Notes under the pieces: generated by a model | Seen by the model: only the letters and a program-made list of their open reading frames with translations | Told to the model about the DNA's origin: nothing | Database searches by the model: none | Shown: positions 45,213-54,819 of the stretch, one piece after another | How positions within the stretch are numbered: position 1 is the stretch's first letter | Layout: every line of letters begins with the position of its first letter | Source of the DNA: Vulcanimicrobiota bacterium | GTDB taxonomy: Bacteria; Vulcanimicrobiota; Vulcanimicrobiia; Vulcanimicrobiales; Vulcanimicrobiaceae | NCBI GenBank assembly: GCA_003168375.1 | Contig: PMSI01000002.1 | Location: 1 to 64,000, forward strand | Length of the DNA stretch: 64,000 bases | Direction of reading: 5' to 3' | Made by a program: the position numbers and the translations under genes

Positions 45213-46569
45213 CGCGGGGCGCGCGGAACGCACGATCGACGATTCGCAGCACGAAGACGAGCAGGACGACCAGCATGACGACGTCGAGCGCAGCCTGAAG
45301 CGGCGCGCGCCGGTACAGCGCCGCGAACTCCGCCAGTCCGAACGCAAAGCCCGATTCGCCCGGCGCGCCCCCGAACGGCGCCACCGTGCCGAGCGCCGCG
45401 ATTGCGACCGACAGCGCGCTCGCGATGTACACCGCGAGCCGGGCGAGAGGCCCGCGCACCGACGCCAGCGCCGGCCCGACCGCGACGCAGAGGAGAAAGA
45501 AGAGATCGACGTAGCGCCGCTCGCCGAAGTTCCGGGCGCCGGTGTCGTTTTGCAATAGGACGATCGCAGCGAAGTATACGAGCGTCGTCGCCGCGATCGC
45601 CGACGCGAGCCGGCGTGGAAGCCCAGGCGTACGCACCATGACGAGGAGCCCGTAGCCGACCACAAGCATCAGCGGCGTGAACGAGAACAGCCCCTTCGTG
45701 CCGACAAGGAGCGATACGACGAACCTCAGGTAGTCAGCCGGCGAGAAGACATGGAACGCTTGCATCGAGGGCGAGTAGAACGGCAGCGAGGGATCCTTCC
45801 ACACGGCGACGGTGAAGGCGGTGGGCATGATGCTCCCGGAGACGCGCAGGTTGTACGCGAACTCGAGCGCGACGACGGGGAGTCCGACCGCGAGGACCAG
45901 CAGCCACGTGCGCAGCGGCGCTCCCCAGAGCAAGATCGCGCCGGCGAGCGCGAGCAATATCCCAGCGGCATCGAACGCATATGCCAGCGCGAAGAAGAGG
46001 CCGGCCAAGGGCGCCGCCCAGCGGGCGCCGTCGCGTGCGCGGACGGCATAGAAGCACCCGGCGAGCGCGCATGCGCCGCAGGGCACATGGTTGGTCAACA
46101 CGGTCGCATACGGCAACGCCAGCGTTCCGACGCCCGTGAGCGCGGCAACCGCGATGGCGACGCTTCGCGAGAGACCCAGGTACTGCGCGAACGCGTACGC
46201 GTAGCAGCACCCTACGGCGAACCAGACGCCGACGGTGAAGAGCGTCACGAGATAGATCGCGGTCCCGGGCGTATGGCGGAGCGAAACACCGGCGGGTGCG
46301 ACGGCCAAAGCGACCGCGGCGGCGAGCACGGCGAGAAGCGGCGGCTTGTCGGAGTACGTGGCGCCGTGAAAGCGGATCTTGTCGCCCAGACCCACGGCGA
46401 AGGGTGAACCGTCGATGCGAAAGGTGCCGTCGGCGGTCAGCGCGTCGACCGTCGCGATCCGCGAACCGTCGTTCCAGGAGACGACGTGCGTCTTCGTGAC
46501 CAGGGCGCACACGGCGAGCGCGATCAGAAAAACCAAGGCGACGACACGCCGGTCGGTCTTCGTCTGCAC
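45184..46569 (-). CDS. Polytopic membrane protein, GT-C glycosyltransferase-like
   Basis: 461 residues with about ten to twelve helices. After helix 1 comes WNDGSRIATVDALTADGTFRIDGSPF, and GATYSDKPPLLAVLAAA carries acidic and Lys/Pro residues reminiscent of GT39/ArnT-like enzymes (YSDKPPLL). LTNHVPCGACALAGCFYAVRARDG also fits. It probably uses a polyprenyl-phosphate sugar, but donor and acceptor are unknown. GTG start; divergent from the S41 protease. Confidence 0.75.
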   Translation of the reverse strand: MQTKTDRRVVALVFLIALAVCALVTKTHVVSWNDGSRIATVDALTADGTFRIDGSPFAVGLGDKIRFHGATYSDKPPLLAVLAAAVALAVAPAGVSLRHTPGTAIYLVTLFTVGVWFAVGCCYAYAFAQYLGLSRSVAIAVAALTGVGTLALPYATVLTNHVPCGACALAGCFYAVRARDGARWAAPLAGLFFALAYAFDAAGILLALAGAILLWGAPLRTWLLVLAVGLPVVALEFAYNLRVSGSIMPTAFTVAVWKDPSLPFYSPSMQAFHVFSPADYLRFVVSLLVGTKGLFSFTPLMLVVGYGLLVMVRTPGLPRRLASAIAATTLVYFAAIVLLQNDTGARNFGERRYVDLFFLLCVAVGPALASVRGPLARLAVYIASALSVAIAALGTVAPFGGAPGESGFAFGLAEFAALYRRAPLQAALDVVMLVVLLVFVLRIVDRAFRAPRASTVAPRRA

Positions 46570-46680
46570 CGCCGCCAGTTCGCGCTGGCGAGGTTTGCCG
46601 TCCTCCGTCCGCTCCCCGCGGACGGCACGGTGAGGGCGGCGGCATGCAATATCCAGCCCGCGCCGAAGCACATCGCCGTG

Positions 46681-48006
46681 GTGCTTCGTTCGGCTGTCGT
46701 CATCGTCGCGGTGGCGCTCGCCGTCCTCCCGGCGCGCGCGCTGCCGCGACCGGTTCCCGCGAGCGCGCCGGCCTCGCTCGGAGCGCTCGACGTCATCGCG
46801 CTCGAGATATGCTACACGACGGTGATGGCGCGCTACTACCGGCCGGTCGACCCGGCCGTTCTCCTCGGCGGCGCGCGGCGCGGCATCGCGGCCTATCTCG
46901 CCTCGCGCGGTGTGACGCCCGTACGGCTGCCGGCGATCCCGGCGCACGTCGACCGCTACCGTGCCGAGAGCGAGATCGATCGCGAGGTCGCGCTGGCCGT
47001 GGCGCGCTATGGAACGCGCGTCCGCACGCCCGATCTCGTCGCGCAGACAATCGCCGGCGAGATCGCGGCGTTGCACGATCCGTACTCGGTCGTCTTCCCG
47101 TCGGCGGCGTTCAAGAAGTTCGTCGGCTTCCTCGACGGCACGCCGAGCGCCGGCATCGGCGCCGAGCTCGACGTCGATCCGACGACGCACGCGGTGCGCG
47201 TGGCCGACGTGTTTCCGGACGGGCCGGCCGAGGCGGCCGGCCTGCGCGCCGGCGACACGATCACGACGATCGACGAGCTGCCGGTCGCGACTCCCGCCGA
47301 CGTCGTACGAGCGCTGCGTGGCAGGCCCGGTACGACCGTACGCCTCGCGTTCACCCGCGACGGCGTCGCGCAGCCGCAGCTCGCGATCGTCCGGGCGGTG
47401 ATCGTCGCCCCCGACGTCACCGCGCGCGTCATCGGTGAGGGGCTCGGATACGTTCGCATCCGGTCGTTCGGCGCGCGGGCACCGCAACAGCTCGACGCGG
47501 TCCTCGTACGCTTGCGGAACGCGGGCACACGCGCGTACGTCATCGATCTTCGGGCGGACGGCGGCGGCTACCGCGACGCGGCGATCGCCATCGCGTCGCA
47601 TTTCGTGCGCGGCACCGTCGTCACCACGCGCGAGCGCGCAGGTCCCCCCGTGCCGTTCGCCGCGAAAACGTCGATCGCGCTGCTCGGCGGACCGCTCGCG
47701 GTGCTCATCGACGGTGATACGGCGTCGGCGGCTGAGATCGTCGCCGGGGCGATCCAAGACGCAAAGGCCGGGACGCTCGTCGGGACGCGCACGTTCGGGA
47801 AAGGCCTCGTGCAGGAGACCTTCGCGCTCCCCGACGGCGGCGCGATCAAGCTGACCACGGCTCGGTATCTGACGCCGGCAGGGCGCGACATCGACACCAT
47901 CGGGATCGAGCCGGACGTCGTCGTGGTCCAGCCCGCCGATGCGCACCCGGGCGAGCTCGGGCACGATCCGCAGCTCGATCGCGCTGTCGCGATCGTCGCC
48001 CCGTAG
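46681..48006 (+). CDS. S41-family C-terminal processing protease (CtpA-like)
   Basis: 441 residues with a signal peptide (LRSAVVIVAVALAVLPARALP). A PDZ domain follows (GIGAELDVDPTTHAVRVADVFPDGPAEAAGLRAGDTITTID). The tail-specific protease domain has LRADGGGYRDAAIAIASHF, the catalytic Ser in DGDTASAAEIVAGAI and Lys in TRTFGKGLVQE. It trims periplasmic proteins from the C-terminus. GTG at 46678 or 46630 could also start it. Confidence 0.9.
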   Translation: MLRSAVVIVAVALAVLPARALPRPVPASAPASLGALDVIALEICYTTVMARYYRPVDPAVLLGGARRGIAAYLASRGVTPVRLPAIPAHVDRYRAESEIDREVALAVARYGTRVRTPDLVAQTIAGEIAALHDPYSVVFPSAAFKKFVGFLDGTPSAGIGAELDVDPTTHAVRVADVFPDGPAEAAGLRAGDTITTIDELPVATPADVVRALRGRPGTTVRLAFTRDGVAQPQLAIVRAVIVAPDVTARVIGEGLGYVRIRSFGARAPQQLDAVLVRLRNAGTRAYVIDLRADGGGYRDAAIAIASHFVRGTVVTTRERAGPPVPFAAKTSIALLGGPLAVLIDGDTASAAEIVAGAIQDAKAGTLVGTRTFGKGLVQETFALPDGGAIKLTTARYLTPAGRDIDTIGIEPDVVVVQPADAHPGELGHDPQLDRAVAIVAP

Positions 48007-48074
48007 CTTCGCGCGACCCGCGGCGGCCTGCCGGCGAACAGGAACCTCAGAGACCATTAGCCGACCAGCGACTT

Positions 48075-48887
48075 GTGAAAACGATCATCCTTGCGGGCGG
48101 CCTCGGCACACGGCTGTCGGAAGAAACGGCCAGTCGCCCCAAGCCAATGGTTGAGATCGGCGGCAAGCCGATCTTGTGGCATCTCCTCAACATGTACTCC
48201 GCTGCCGGCTTCGACGACTTCGTGCTCGCACTCGGATACAAGCAGGAAGTCATCAAAGAATACTTTCACGCGTTCTGGGCGCACAATAACGACGTCATGA
48301 TTGACTTGGCCAGCGGTAAGGTCGAGGTCGCTCGCACGCGGCTCGCAGAGCGCTGGAAAATTCATCTCGTCGACACCGGCCTCGCGACGGGCACCGGCGG
48401 ACGCGTTAAGCGGCTGCGCGAAATTATCGGCAACGAGACGTTCATGTGCACGTACGGCGACGGTCTTGCGTCGCTTGATATCGGGGAGGTTCTCGCGTTT
48501 CATCGCCGTGAAGGCCGTCTGGCGACGCTTACGGCCGTTCGCCCACCTGCGCGTTTCGGTGCGCTTGAGACTTCAGGAACCATGGTCACTTCGTTCGAGG
48601 AGAAGCCGCTGATGAGCGAAGGCTGGATCAACGGCGGCTTCTTCGTCTTCGAGCCGGAGATCTTTGACATCATCGACGGCGACGATACGATGCTCGAGCA
48701 CGAACCGCTGGCGGGGCTTGCGGCGCGGAGACAGCTCTCCTGCTTTTTTCACGACGGCTTCTGGCGCCCGATGGACACCCTGCGCGATAAGCGCAATCTC
48801 GAGGAGCTTTGGGAGTCCGGAGCCGCCCCCTGGGTCCGGCCGCGCCAGGGGTGGGCCATCACGGCACCGCCGGAGAACATCGGCTGA
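48075..48887 (+). CDS. rfbF: Glucose-1-phosphate cytidylyltransferase
   Basis: 270 residues. [38 protein letters not shown] is the nucleotidyltransferase loop; the family hallmarks [26 protein letters not shown] and [23 protein letters not shown] are all present. It makes CDP-glucose, the first step to CDP-3,6-dideoxyhexoses. GTG start. First gene of a three-gene plus-strand operon, with a 1-nt overlap to rfbH (TGATG). CDP-glucose 4,6-dehydratase (rfbG) is not recognisable nearby. Confidence 0.93.
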   Translation: MKTIILAGGLGTRLSEETASRPKPMVEIGGKPILWHLLNMYSAAGFDDFVLALGYKQEVIKEYFHAFWAHNNDVMIDLASGKVEVARTRLAERWKIHLVDTGLATGTGGRVKRLREIIGNETFMCTYGDGLASLDIGEVLAFHRREGRLATLTAVRPPARFGALETSGTMVTSFEEKPLMSEGWINGGFFVFEPEIFDIIDGDDTMLEHEPLAGLAARRQLSCFFHDGFWRPMDTLRDKRNLEELWESGAAPWVRPRQGWAITAPPENIG

Positions 48888-50230
48888 TGCTCCGAGACAA
48901 GAGCAGCAGCGCGGAGGCGCAAGCCCTCCGTGACGATATCCTCCTCCGCACGCGCAGGTACTTTCGCGCGGCGTACGAGGAGCGGACGTTTACACCTGAC
49001 GAGGACGTGGTGCCGGTAAGCGGGCGGACCTTCGACGAGTCCGAGTTCGTGGCGCTGGTCGACGCTTCGCTCGATTTTTGGCTCACGACCGGCCGCTACG
49101 CGGAGCGCTTCGAAAAGGAGTTCGCGCGCTGGTTCGGCGTTCGTGAATGCGTGCTCGTGAACTCGGGATCGTCGGCAAATCTCTGCGCGATCATGGCCCT
49201 GACCTCGCCCGAGCTCGGCGAACGCCGATTACGGCCGGGTGACGAAGTGATCACCGCAGCGGCAGGGTTTCCGACGACGGTCAATCCGATCGTGCAAGCG
49301 GGATGCATCCCGGTGTTCGTCGACAGTGAGTTGACGACGTACAATGCCGACCTGAGCCAGTTCAGCCGAGCGCTGTCGCCGAAAACGAAGGCGGTGATGA
49401 TCGCGCACACGCTGGGAAATCCGTACGATCCTGAGGCGGTCCGGCAATTCTGCCGCGAGCACGGTCTCTGGATGATCGAAGATACGTGTGACGCCGTCGG
49501 CGCGACCTGGAACGGACAACAGGTCGGCACGTTCGGCGATATCGCCACGGTGAGCTTCTACCCCGCACATCATCTCACGATGGGGGAAGGAGGAGCCGTG
49601 ATGATGCGCTCGCCGAAACTTCGCAAGATCGTCGAGTCGTTTCGCGATTGGGGCCGCGACTGCTGGTGTGCGACGGGCAAGGAGAACACCTGCGGCAAGC
49701 GGTTTGATTGGCAGCTCGGCGACCTGCCGCACGGATACGATCACAAGTATACGTACACGCACATCGGCTACAACCTCAAGCTCACCGACATGCAAGCCGC
49801 GATCGGCGTCGCCCAGCTCGCAAAGGTCGATCACTTCATAGCTGCTCGCAAGCGCAACGCGAAGCGGCTCCTCGGGCTGCTGTCGGAGGTTCGGTGGCTG
49901 GGGCTTCCCAGTGAAGCGCCCGGCGGATCATCCTCATGGTTCGGTTTTCCGATTCGCGTCCTTCCGGGCGCGCCGATCGATCGCAATACGCTCGTTCAAC
50001 GTCTCACCGACCGCAAGATCGGAACGCGGTTGGTCTTCGCGGGTAATCTCGTCCGCCAACCCGCGTACGCGAACGTCGCTTACCGCCTCGTCGGCGAGCT
50101 GCCGAATGCGGACACGATCATGAATGACGTCTTTTGGGTCGGAACCTTTCCGGGACTCGGGGACGCCGAGCTCGATTTCATCGCCCGCGCGATCGTCGAA
50201 GCGGCCGTAGCGCACGAATCCAGCCGGTGA
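48887..50230 (+). CDS. rfbH: CDP-4-keto-6-deoxy-D-glucose 3-dehydrase (RfbH/E1)
   Basis: 447 residues. An aminotransferase-fold dehydrase in which the PLP Lys is replaced by His ([16 protein letters not shown], His228/229). Cysteines at 259, 261 and 269 ([16 protein letters not shown]) correspond to the iron-sulfur region of E1. It removes the C3 hydroxyl from CDP-4-keto-6-deoxyglucose, giving the 3,6-dideoxy-4-keto intermediate. Its ATG overlaps the rfbF stop, and its stop overlaps the epimerase start (GTGA). Confidence 0.93.
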   Translation: MLRDKSSSAEAQALRDDILLRTRRYFRAAYEERTFTPDEDVVPVSGRTFDESEFVALVDASLDFWLTTGRYAERFEKEFARWFGVRECVLVNSGSSANLCAIMALTSPELGERRLRPGDEVITAAAGFPTTVNPIVQAGCIPVFVDSELTTYNADLSQFSRALSPKTKAVMIAHTLGNPYDPEAVRQFCREHGLWMIEDTCDAVGATWNGQQVGTFGDIATVSFYPAHHLTMGEGGAVMMRSPKLRKIVESFRDWGRDCWCATGKENTCGKRFDWQLGDLPHGYDHKYTYTHIGYNLKLTDMQAAIGVAQLAKVDHFIAARKRNAKRLLGLLSEVRWLGLPSEAPGGSSSWFGFPIRVLPGAPIDRNTLVQRLTDRKIGTRLVFAGNLVRQPAYANVAYRLVGELPNADTIMNDVFWVGTFPGLGDAELDFIARAIVEAAVAHESSR

Positions 50231-51267
50231 TTTCCCTGGTCTCCGACTTGAACGACGTCATCGGGGACGCCGAAGCCGACATTGCGCTTTTCCGCGACGC
50301 CCGGCTGTACGTCACGGGTGGCACGGGGTTCATCGGTACCTGGTTTCTGGCCTCGATCGTTCACGCGAATGCGCGTCTCGGGACTTCCATCCGTGTCGAC
50401 ATCCTGACGCGCGATCCTGACGGATTCGCGCGCCGGTCTCCAGCGATCGCGCATGCCGCGGGCATCACGCTCATTCGCGGAGACGTACGACGTTCTGCCC
50501 CCGGCGGATCGTATGACGCGGTTGTCAACGCCGCAACGCCGGCTAGCGCCGCCCTGAACGAACAACATCCCGCGGAGATGATCGACACGATCGTGGCAGG
50601 ACAGCAAGCGACGCTTGCCGTCGCGGCGCGCAGCGGGGCCATACCGTTCCTCTTTACGAGTTCCGGGGCAATCTATGGTCCTCAGCCGGTGGACCTCACG
50701 CATATTCCGGAGGACTACGGAGGCGGTCCCGATCCGCTCCAGCCCCGGTCGGCCTACCATGAAGGCAAACGCCTCGCGGAGCTGCTCGGCGCGATCGCCG
50801 TTGCCGAAGGCGGACCGAGCGTCAGGGTCGGACGGCTCTTCGCGTTCGTCGGCCCGTACCTTCCGATCGGTACGCACTTCGCCGTCGGCAATCTCTTACG
50901 TGACGCCCTGGCCGACGGACCGATCGTCATCACCGGAGATGGAGCAGCGGTTCGATCCTATCTCTACGCTGCCGACATGACGACCTGGCTTTGGGGTATC
51001 TTGGCGCGCGGTTCGCCGGGTCGCGCGTATAATGTCGGTTCCGAACATGCGGTCTCCATCTCGGAGCTTGCCGGAGCCGTTTCCCGGGCGTCCGGCCCGG
51101 ATCGGCGCATCGAGGTGCGCGGTCGCGCAGATGCGCTGCGGCCGGTAGACCGCTACGTTCCCTCGACGGCGCGGGCGCGCGAGGAGCTCGGCCTGCGGGA
51201 GCGCACCTCGCTCGATGAGGCGCTGCGGCGAACGCTGCACTGGCACCGCAGCACACAGCCTGCATAA
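50227..51267 (+). CDS. NAD-dependent epimerase/dehydratase (extended SDR)
   Basis: 346 residues. [19 protein letters not shown] is the NAD-binding loop; [13 protein letters not shown] holds the catalytic Ser and [13 protein letters not shown] the Tyr/Lys pair. [26 protein letters not shown] and [18 protein letters not shown] bind the nucleotide sugar. The motif TSSGAIYG is not the TDE type of 4,6-dehydratases, so a 4-keto reductase or epimerase acting after RfbH is more likely than the missing dehydratase. That assignment is inference. Confidence 0.8.
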   Translation: MISLVSDLNDVIGDAEADIALFRDARLYVTGGTGFIGTWFLASIVHANARLGTSIRVDILTRDPDGFARRSPAIAHAAGITLIRGDVRRSAPGGSYDAVVNAATPASAALNEQHPAEMIDTIVAGQQATLAVAARSGAIPFLFTSSGAIYGPQPVDLTHIPEDYGGGPDPLQPRSAYHEGKRLAELLGAIAVAEGGPSVRVGRLFAFVGPYLPIGTHFAVGNLLRDALADGPIVITGDGAAVRSYLYAADMTTWLWGILARGSPGRAYNVGSEHAVSISELAGAVSRASGPDRRIEVRGRADALRPVDRYVPSTARAREELGLRERTSLDEALRRTLHWHRSTQPA

Positions 51268-51289
51268 TACCGGAGAGCGCGATCGATCG

Positions 51290-52261
51290 TCAGTCGGTCG
51301 TTTCGAAGCCGTGGGTGGCACGGACGATGAATGACGGGCGGCGGCGCGTCTCGTTATAGATCATGCCGACATATTCGCTAACGAGCCCGAGCAGCAGGAA
51401 CAGAAATCCGAACAGCATCAGCATGAGCCCCGTGATCGTGCCGAAACCGTCGAACGGCACACCGTGGAGGTACGCACGGACGACCACACCGGCGAGGATC
51501 ACGAAGGAAAACACCGCACACGCCGCGCCGAAGAAAGGAATTGCCTTCAGCGGGACGTTCGACGACGAAAGAATCCCTCTCACCGCGAACGCAGCGAACA
51601 AGAGAAAATTGTAGCTGGACCGACCGCCGTGCCGGGGCGCACGCTCAGCTTCGATGCCGTAGGAGCGGAAACCGAGGAACCCCCACATCGCGCGGACCAT
51701 GCGGTTCCGCTCTCCGAGCGTATTGAACGCCTGATACACGAGCCGGTCCACCAGCCGGAAGTCGCTGGCGTTCCGAGGTACCGGCGTATCGCTGACCGCG
51801 TTGATGATGCGGTAGAACGCGGCTGAGCAAAAACGCCGGAAGCGGCTCTCGTCGGGACGACGATTGATCACCTGAAAGATGTTTTCATAGCCTTCTTCCC
51901 ACTTTTCGATGAATTGCGGGATGAGCTCCGGCGGGTCTTGCAGGTCGGACGCCATGATGACCGCCGCATCGCCCTGCGCAGCCGACAGCCCGGCGGTCAT
52001 CCCGCCTTCCATCAGGAAGTTGCGTGAAAGCTGAATCACCTTCCATCGGGCGTCGCGGGCCCGCACGGCGAGCAGCTTTTCGTAGGTGTCGTCGACCGAC
52101 CCGTTTTCGACCGCGATCACTTCGAAATCATAACGGTCCGTGTACAGGTCGAATACCGCCGCGAGCCGCCGTGCGAGCTCGTCCACGTTCGCGCTCTCGT
52201 TGTACAGCGGCGTCACGATGGAGATGAGCTTTCGTCCGCGGGCCGCCGCTCGGTCCATCAT
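51290..52261 (-). CDS. GT2 polyprenyl-phosphate glycosyltransferase (GtrB/DPM1-like)
   Basis: 323 residues. The GT-A domain has SIVTPLYNESANVDELARRL, FEVIAVENGSVDDTYEKL and the DxD-type MASDLQDPPELIPQFI. The QxxRW-like zone reads VINRRPDESRFRR. Two C-terminal membrane helices (AIPFFGAACAVFSFVILAGVVV and GFGTITGLMLMLFGFLFLLLGLVSEYVGMIYNE) anchor it as in GtrB. It would load a sugar onto undecaprenyl phosphate. Last gene of the converging minus-strand sugar operon. Confidence 0.88.
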   Translation of the reverse strand: MMDRAAARGRKLISIVTPLYNESANVDELARRLAAVFDLYTDRYDFEVIAVENGSVDDTYEKLLAVRARDARWKVIQLSRNFLMEGGMTAGLSAAQGDAAVIMASDLQDPPELIPQFIEKWEEGYENIFQVINRRPDESRFRRFCSAAFYRIINAVSDTPVPRNASDFRLVDRLVYQAFNTLGERNRMVRAMWGFLGFRSYGIEAERAPRHGGRSSYNFLLFAAFAVRGILSSSNVPLKAIPFFGAACAVFSFVILAGVVVRAYLHGVPFDGFGTITGLMLMLFGFLFLLLGLVSEYVGMIYNETRRRPSFIVRATHGFETTD

Positions 52262-52262
52262 G

Positions 52263-53345
52263 TCAGCGGCCGAAGATGTCGTCGGAACGGAGATATTCAC
52301 CGATCTGTGACTCGAGCTCCGCGTCGATCGCGGCCGGAACGACCCGGACGTCGCCGAGCCCGTGCGGCAGGATCAAATTGATGGTACCATCGTACGCTTT
52401 CTTGTCGCGCCGCATCGCGGCGATCAATTGTGGAGCGTCGTACGCTGCCGGCAGCTTCAGCGAGAAGACCGCCTTCAAGAAGCGATGGATCTCGGCGTAC
52501 GTCGCATGGTCGAGAATCGTTCTTCGCATGGCGACGAAGTTTGCAACATCGACGCCCCACGCGACCGCTAAGCCATGGGGTACGCCGTTGCCGGTGACCG
52601 ATTCCAGCGCATGCCCAAAGGTGTGGCCGTAGTTCAGGATCCGGCGCAGGTCTCGCTCGTACTCGTCGATCTCGATGATCCGGCGCTTCGTCTCCAAGCT
52701 GGCTCGGATGTTGCGTCCGAGATGTGGCCCGCGGAAACCGGTGCCTTCGACATCGTCCCGTACCGCGAAAAAGCGTTGCGCGGAGTCGATGATCGCGAGC
52801 TTGACGATCTCACCATATCCGGATCGCACGTCGTCGTCCGGGAGCGTGTCCACGAATCGCGGGCACACCAGCACCCGGGACGGAGCCTGGAACGTGCCAA
52901 CCTGATTCTTGAACGCGCCCAGATTCACGGCGCTCTTCGCTCCGATACAGCTGTCGGCCATGGCCAACAGCGTCGTCGGAACGAAGACGAACTCCACCCC
53001 ACGATACCAAAGATGCGAGGCCAACGCCGCCACGTCTTGAACGATCCCGCCGCCGACGCCGACGACCACCGTTTTCTTGTTCGCCCCGGCTGCCTGCATC
53101 GCGAGGAGCGTCCGCTCCACGCCGGCCAGCGTCTTCTCCCGCTCCGTCGCAGCGACCCGGTGGATCAGCGTGGCTCCGAGGGTCCGGAAAGGCTCAGCGA
53201 ACAGCTCCACGATCCGCTCATCGGCTACGAGAACTGCATGATCGATTCGCCCGATCTCCGCGAAGAGGCCGTCGATGCGTTCGAACGGTTCGACGCGATA
53301 TCGGCCTTGGCCCGATTCGACGCTGAACGCGTCCGCGGTCGTCAT
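52263..53345 (-). CDS. 3-dehydroquinate-synthase-like cyclase in a sugar locus
   Basis: 360 residues of the DHQS fold. NAD loop VVVGVGGGIVQDVAALASHLWYRG (93-116), VPTTLLAMADSCIGAKSAVNLGAFKNQVGTFQAP (123-154), and metal ligands Glu179 (SGYGEIVK), His241 (NYGHTFGHALE) and His257 (PHGLAVAWG) are all kept. The neighbours are sugar genes, not shikimate genes, as for the sugar-phosphate cyclases that make carbocycles. Its substrate is not identifiable from sequence. ATG overlaps the SDR stop. Confidence 0.85.
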   Translation of the reverse strand: MTTADAFSVESGQGRYRVEPFERIDGLFAEIGRIDHAVLVADERIVELFAEPFRTLGATLIHRVAATEREKTLAGVERTLLAMQAAGANKKTVVVGVGGGIVQDVAALASHLWYRGVEFVFVPTTLLAMADSCIGAKSAVNLGAFKNQVGTFQAPSRVLVCPRFVDTLPDDDVRSGYGEIVKLAIIDSAQRFFAVRDDVEGTGFRGPHLGRNIRASLETKRRIIEIDEYERDLRRILNYGHTFGHALESVTGNGVPHGLAVAWGVDVANFVAMRRTILDHATYAEIHRFLKAVFSLKLPAAYDAPQLIAAMRRDKKAYDGTINLILPHGLGDVRVVPAAIDAELESQIGEYLRSDDIFGR

Positions 53346-54043
53346 TGGATCAAGAACCCGCCGTCGATCACCAAGGTCTGTCCGGTCATGTACGTGTTCT
53401 CGTCCGAAGCGAGCCAGTACACGAGGTTTGCGATCTCGTCGGGTTCGCCTAATCGGCCCAGCGGCACCATGCCGCACAGCCGTTCGAGCTGCTCGGGCGA
53501 GTTGTTCTTGCGGGTGAGGTCGGTGTCGATGAATCCAGGCGCGACGGCGTTCACCAAGACGTTGTCCGGTCCGAACTCGATCGCGGCGGCTTTGGTGAAA
53601 CCGATCAGTGCCGCTTTGGTCGAGGTATATGCGGCCCGGGACGCACGGCTCTTGATGCCGAAGACCGACGCCAGGTTGACGATCCGTCCGCGCCTCCGCT
53701 GCCGCATCATCGCGCCGAGCGTTCGGGTCAAGGACCACACGGACATGACGTTCGTTTCGAACATGCGACGCAGATCCGCCTCGGGAAGCGCATCGATCGT
53801 GCCGAGAATGTTTTCGCCGGCGTTGTTGATCAGCACGTCGACCGCTTCGAGACCCGGTCGATCGAGGTAACGTCGCACCGACTGCGGATCCGAAAGGTCG
53901 AGCTCGCCGCGGGCCGGCGCGATCACCGTTCTCCCGGACGCACGAAACCTGCGGGCGATCGCGGCACCGAGCCCACGCGCAGCCCCGGTGATGAACACCG
54001 AGCCGCTCTCGACCGTTACGTCGGCTGGTTTAGGACCTGCCAC
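53342..54043 (-). CDS. Short-chain dehydrogenase/reductase
   Basis: 233 residues. Classical [22 protein letters not shown] (cofactor loop), [18 protein letters not shown] with catalytic Ser, [13 protein letters not shown] with Tyr/Lys and [12 protein letters not shown]. The C-terminal [20 protein letters not shown] is standard. It reduces or oxidises an intermediate of the surface-sugar pathway. The GTG start overlaps the aldolase gene by 28 nt; a GTG at 53998 would cut the first strand. Confidence 0.87.
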   Translation of the reverse strand: MAGPKPADVTVESGSVFITGAARGLGAAIARRFRASGRTVIAPARGELDLSDPQSVRRYLDRPGLEAVDVLINNAGENILGTIDALPEADLRRMFETNVMSVWSLTRTLGAMMRQRRRGRIVNLASVFGIKSRASRAAYTSTKAALIGFTKAAAIEFGPDNVLVNAVAPGFIDTDLTRKNNSPEQLERLCGMVPLGRLGEPDEIANLVYWLASDENTYMTGQTLVIDGGFLIQ

Positions 54044-54819
54044 CGGGACTCCAGCATGTCGATACGCCGCTCGTCTTCGCGGTGGATGGCGCCGTAGTAC
54101 GCGCGTTTGTTGATCAACCAGAGCAGCTCGAAGTGCACGGCGTTCAAGAGGCCTTGCCCGATCGACGGTGTTTCCAACGCGGACGCGGTAAATACGACCT
54201 TCCGCGTCTCGAAGCGGGTCAGGTGCTCGCGCCTGATCCTCTGCAGCGCCGGCACCGCGTCCCGCGAGACGCCGCCTCCGACGACGAGGTCGAGATCCGC
54301 TGCGCGGCACGCCTTCGCCGTCTCGATCACGAACTGCGTGATGTCGTCGTCGTTCACCGTCATCCGGTCGCGGCCGATCGAGCCTAGGAAATCGATACGC
54401 CCGAAAACGATCCCGTCTACACCCGGACGGGAGGCGGCCAGTTTCACCAATTCGTCCCGGTGCTCGTAGCCGGTTATCGTCTCCAAATTGAACAAGAACT
54501 CGACGTCTTGCGCTTCGTCGCTGTTGAACACGGTTTCCTTGGCCGCGATGTATTTCGAGAGCGCGTACGGCGTTTCGACCATCGGCGCGACGATGTATCG
54601 CACGCCGATCTGCTTCGACTCGAGCAGATCGCGCATCGCCTCACAGCCGCCGATCTTGACCGTCAGCGGAAGACCGGCACGGGACGCGATCTCGACGAGC
54701 CGCAACAGCTCGTCGGGACGGGTCCCCTCCGCTTCGAACTCGGCCTTGACCGCGACATACCCGAATTCGTCGGCACCCCGTTTGAGGATTTGCAGCATCT
54801 GGCGTTCGGTCTTGTTCAC
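54016..54819 (-). CDS. HpcH/HpaI-type aldolase-like protein
   Basis: 267 residues of a TIM-barrel fold like HpcH/HpaI and citrate-lyase beta: [67 protein letters not shown]. This family makes or breaks C-C bonds with pyruvate-like or acyl-CoA donors. The sugar-locus context suggests chain extension or cleavage of a keto-sugar, but the substrate is unknown. GTG overlaps the ThDP-enzyme stop (GTGA). Confidence 0.75.
   Translation of the reverse strand: MNKTERQMLQILKRGADEFGYVAVKAEFEAEGTRPDELLRLVEIASRAGLPLTVKIGGCEAMRDLLESKQIGVRYIVAPMVETPYALSKYIAAKETVFNSDEAQDVEFLFNLETITGYEHRDELVKLAASRPGVDGIVFGRIDFLGSIGRDRMTVNDDDITQFVIETAKACRAADLDLVVGGGVSRDAVPALQRIRREHLTRFETRKVVFTASALETPSIGQGLLNAVHFELLWLINKRAYYGAIHREDERRIDMLESRWQVLNQPT

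Noticed and set aside
50227-51267. Assignment of the epimerase as CDP-glucose 4,6-dehydratase (RfbG)
   Set aside because: It has TSSGAIYG instead of the dehydratase-type motif and lacks the typical RfbG N-terminus, so rfbG is treated as absent.
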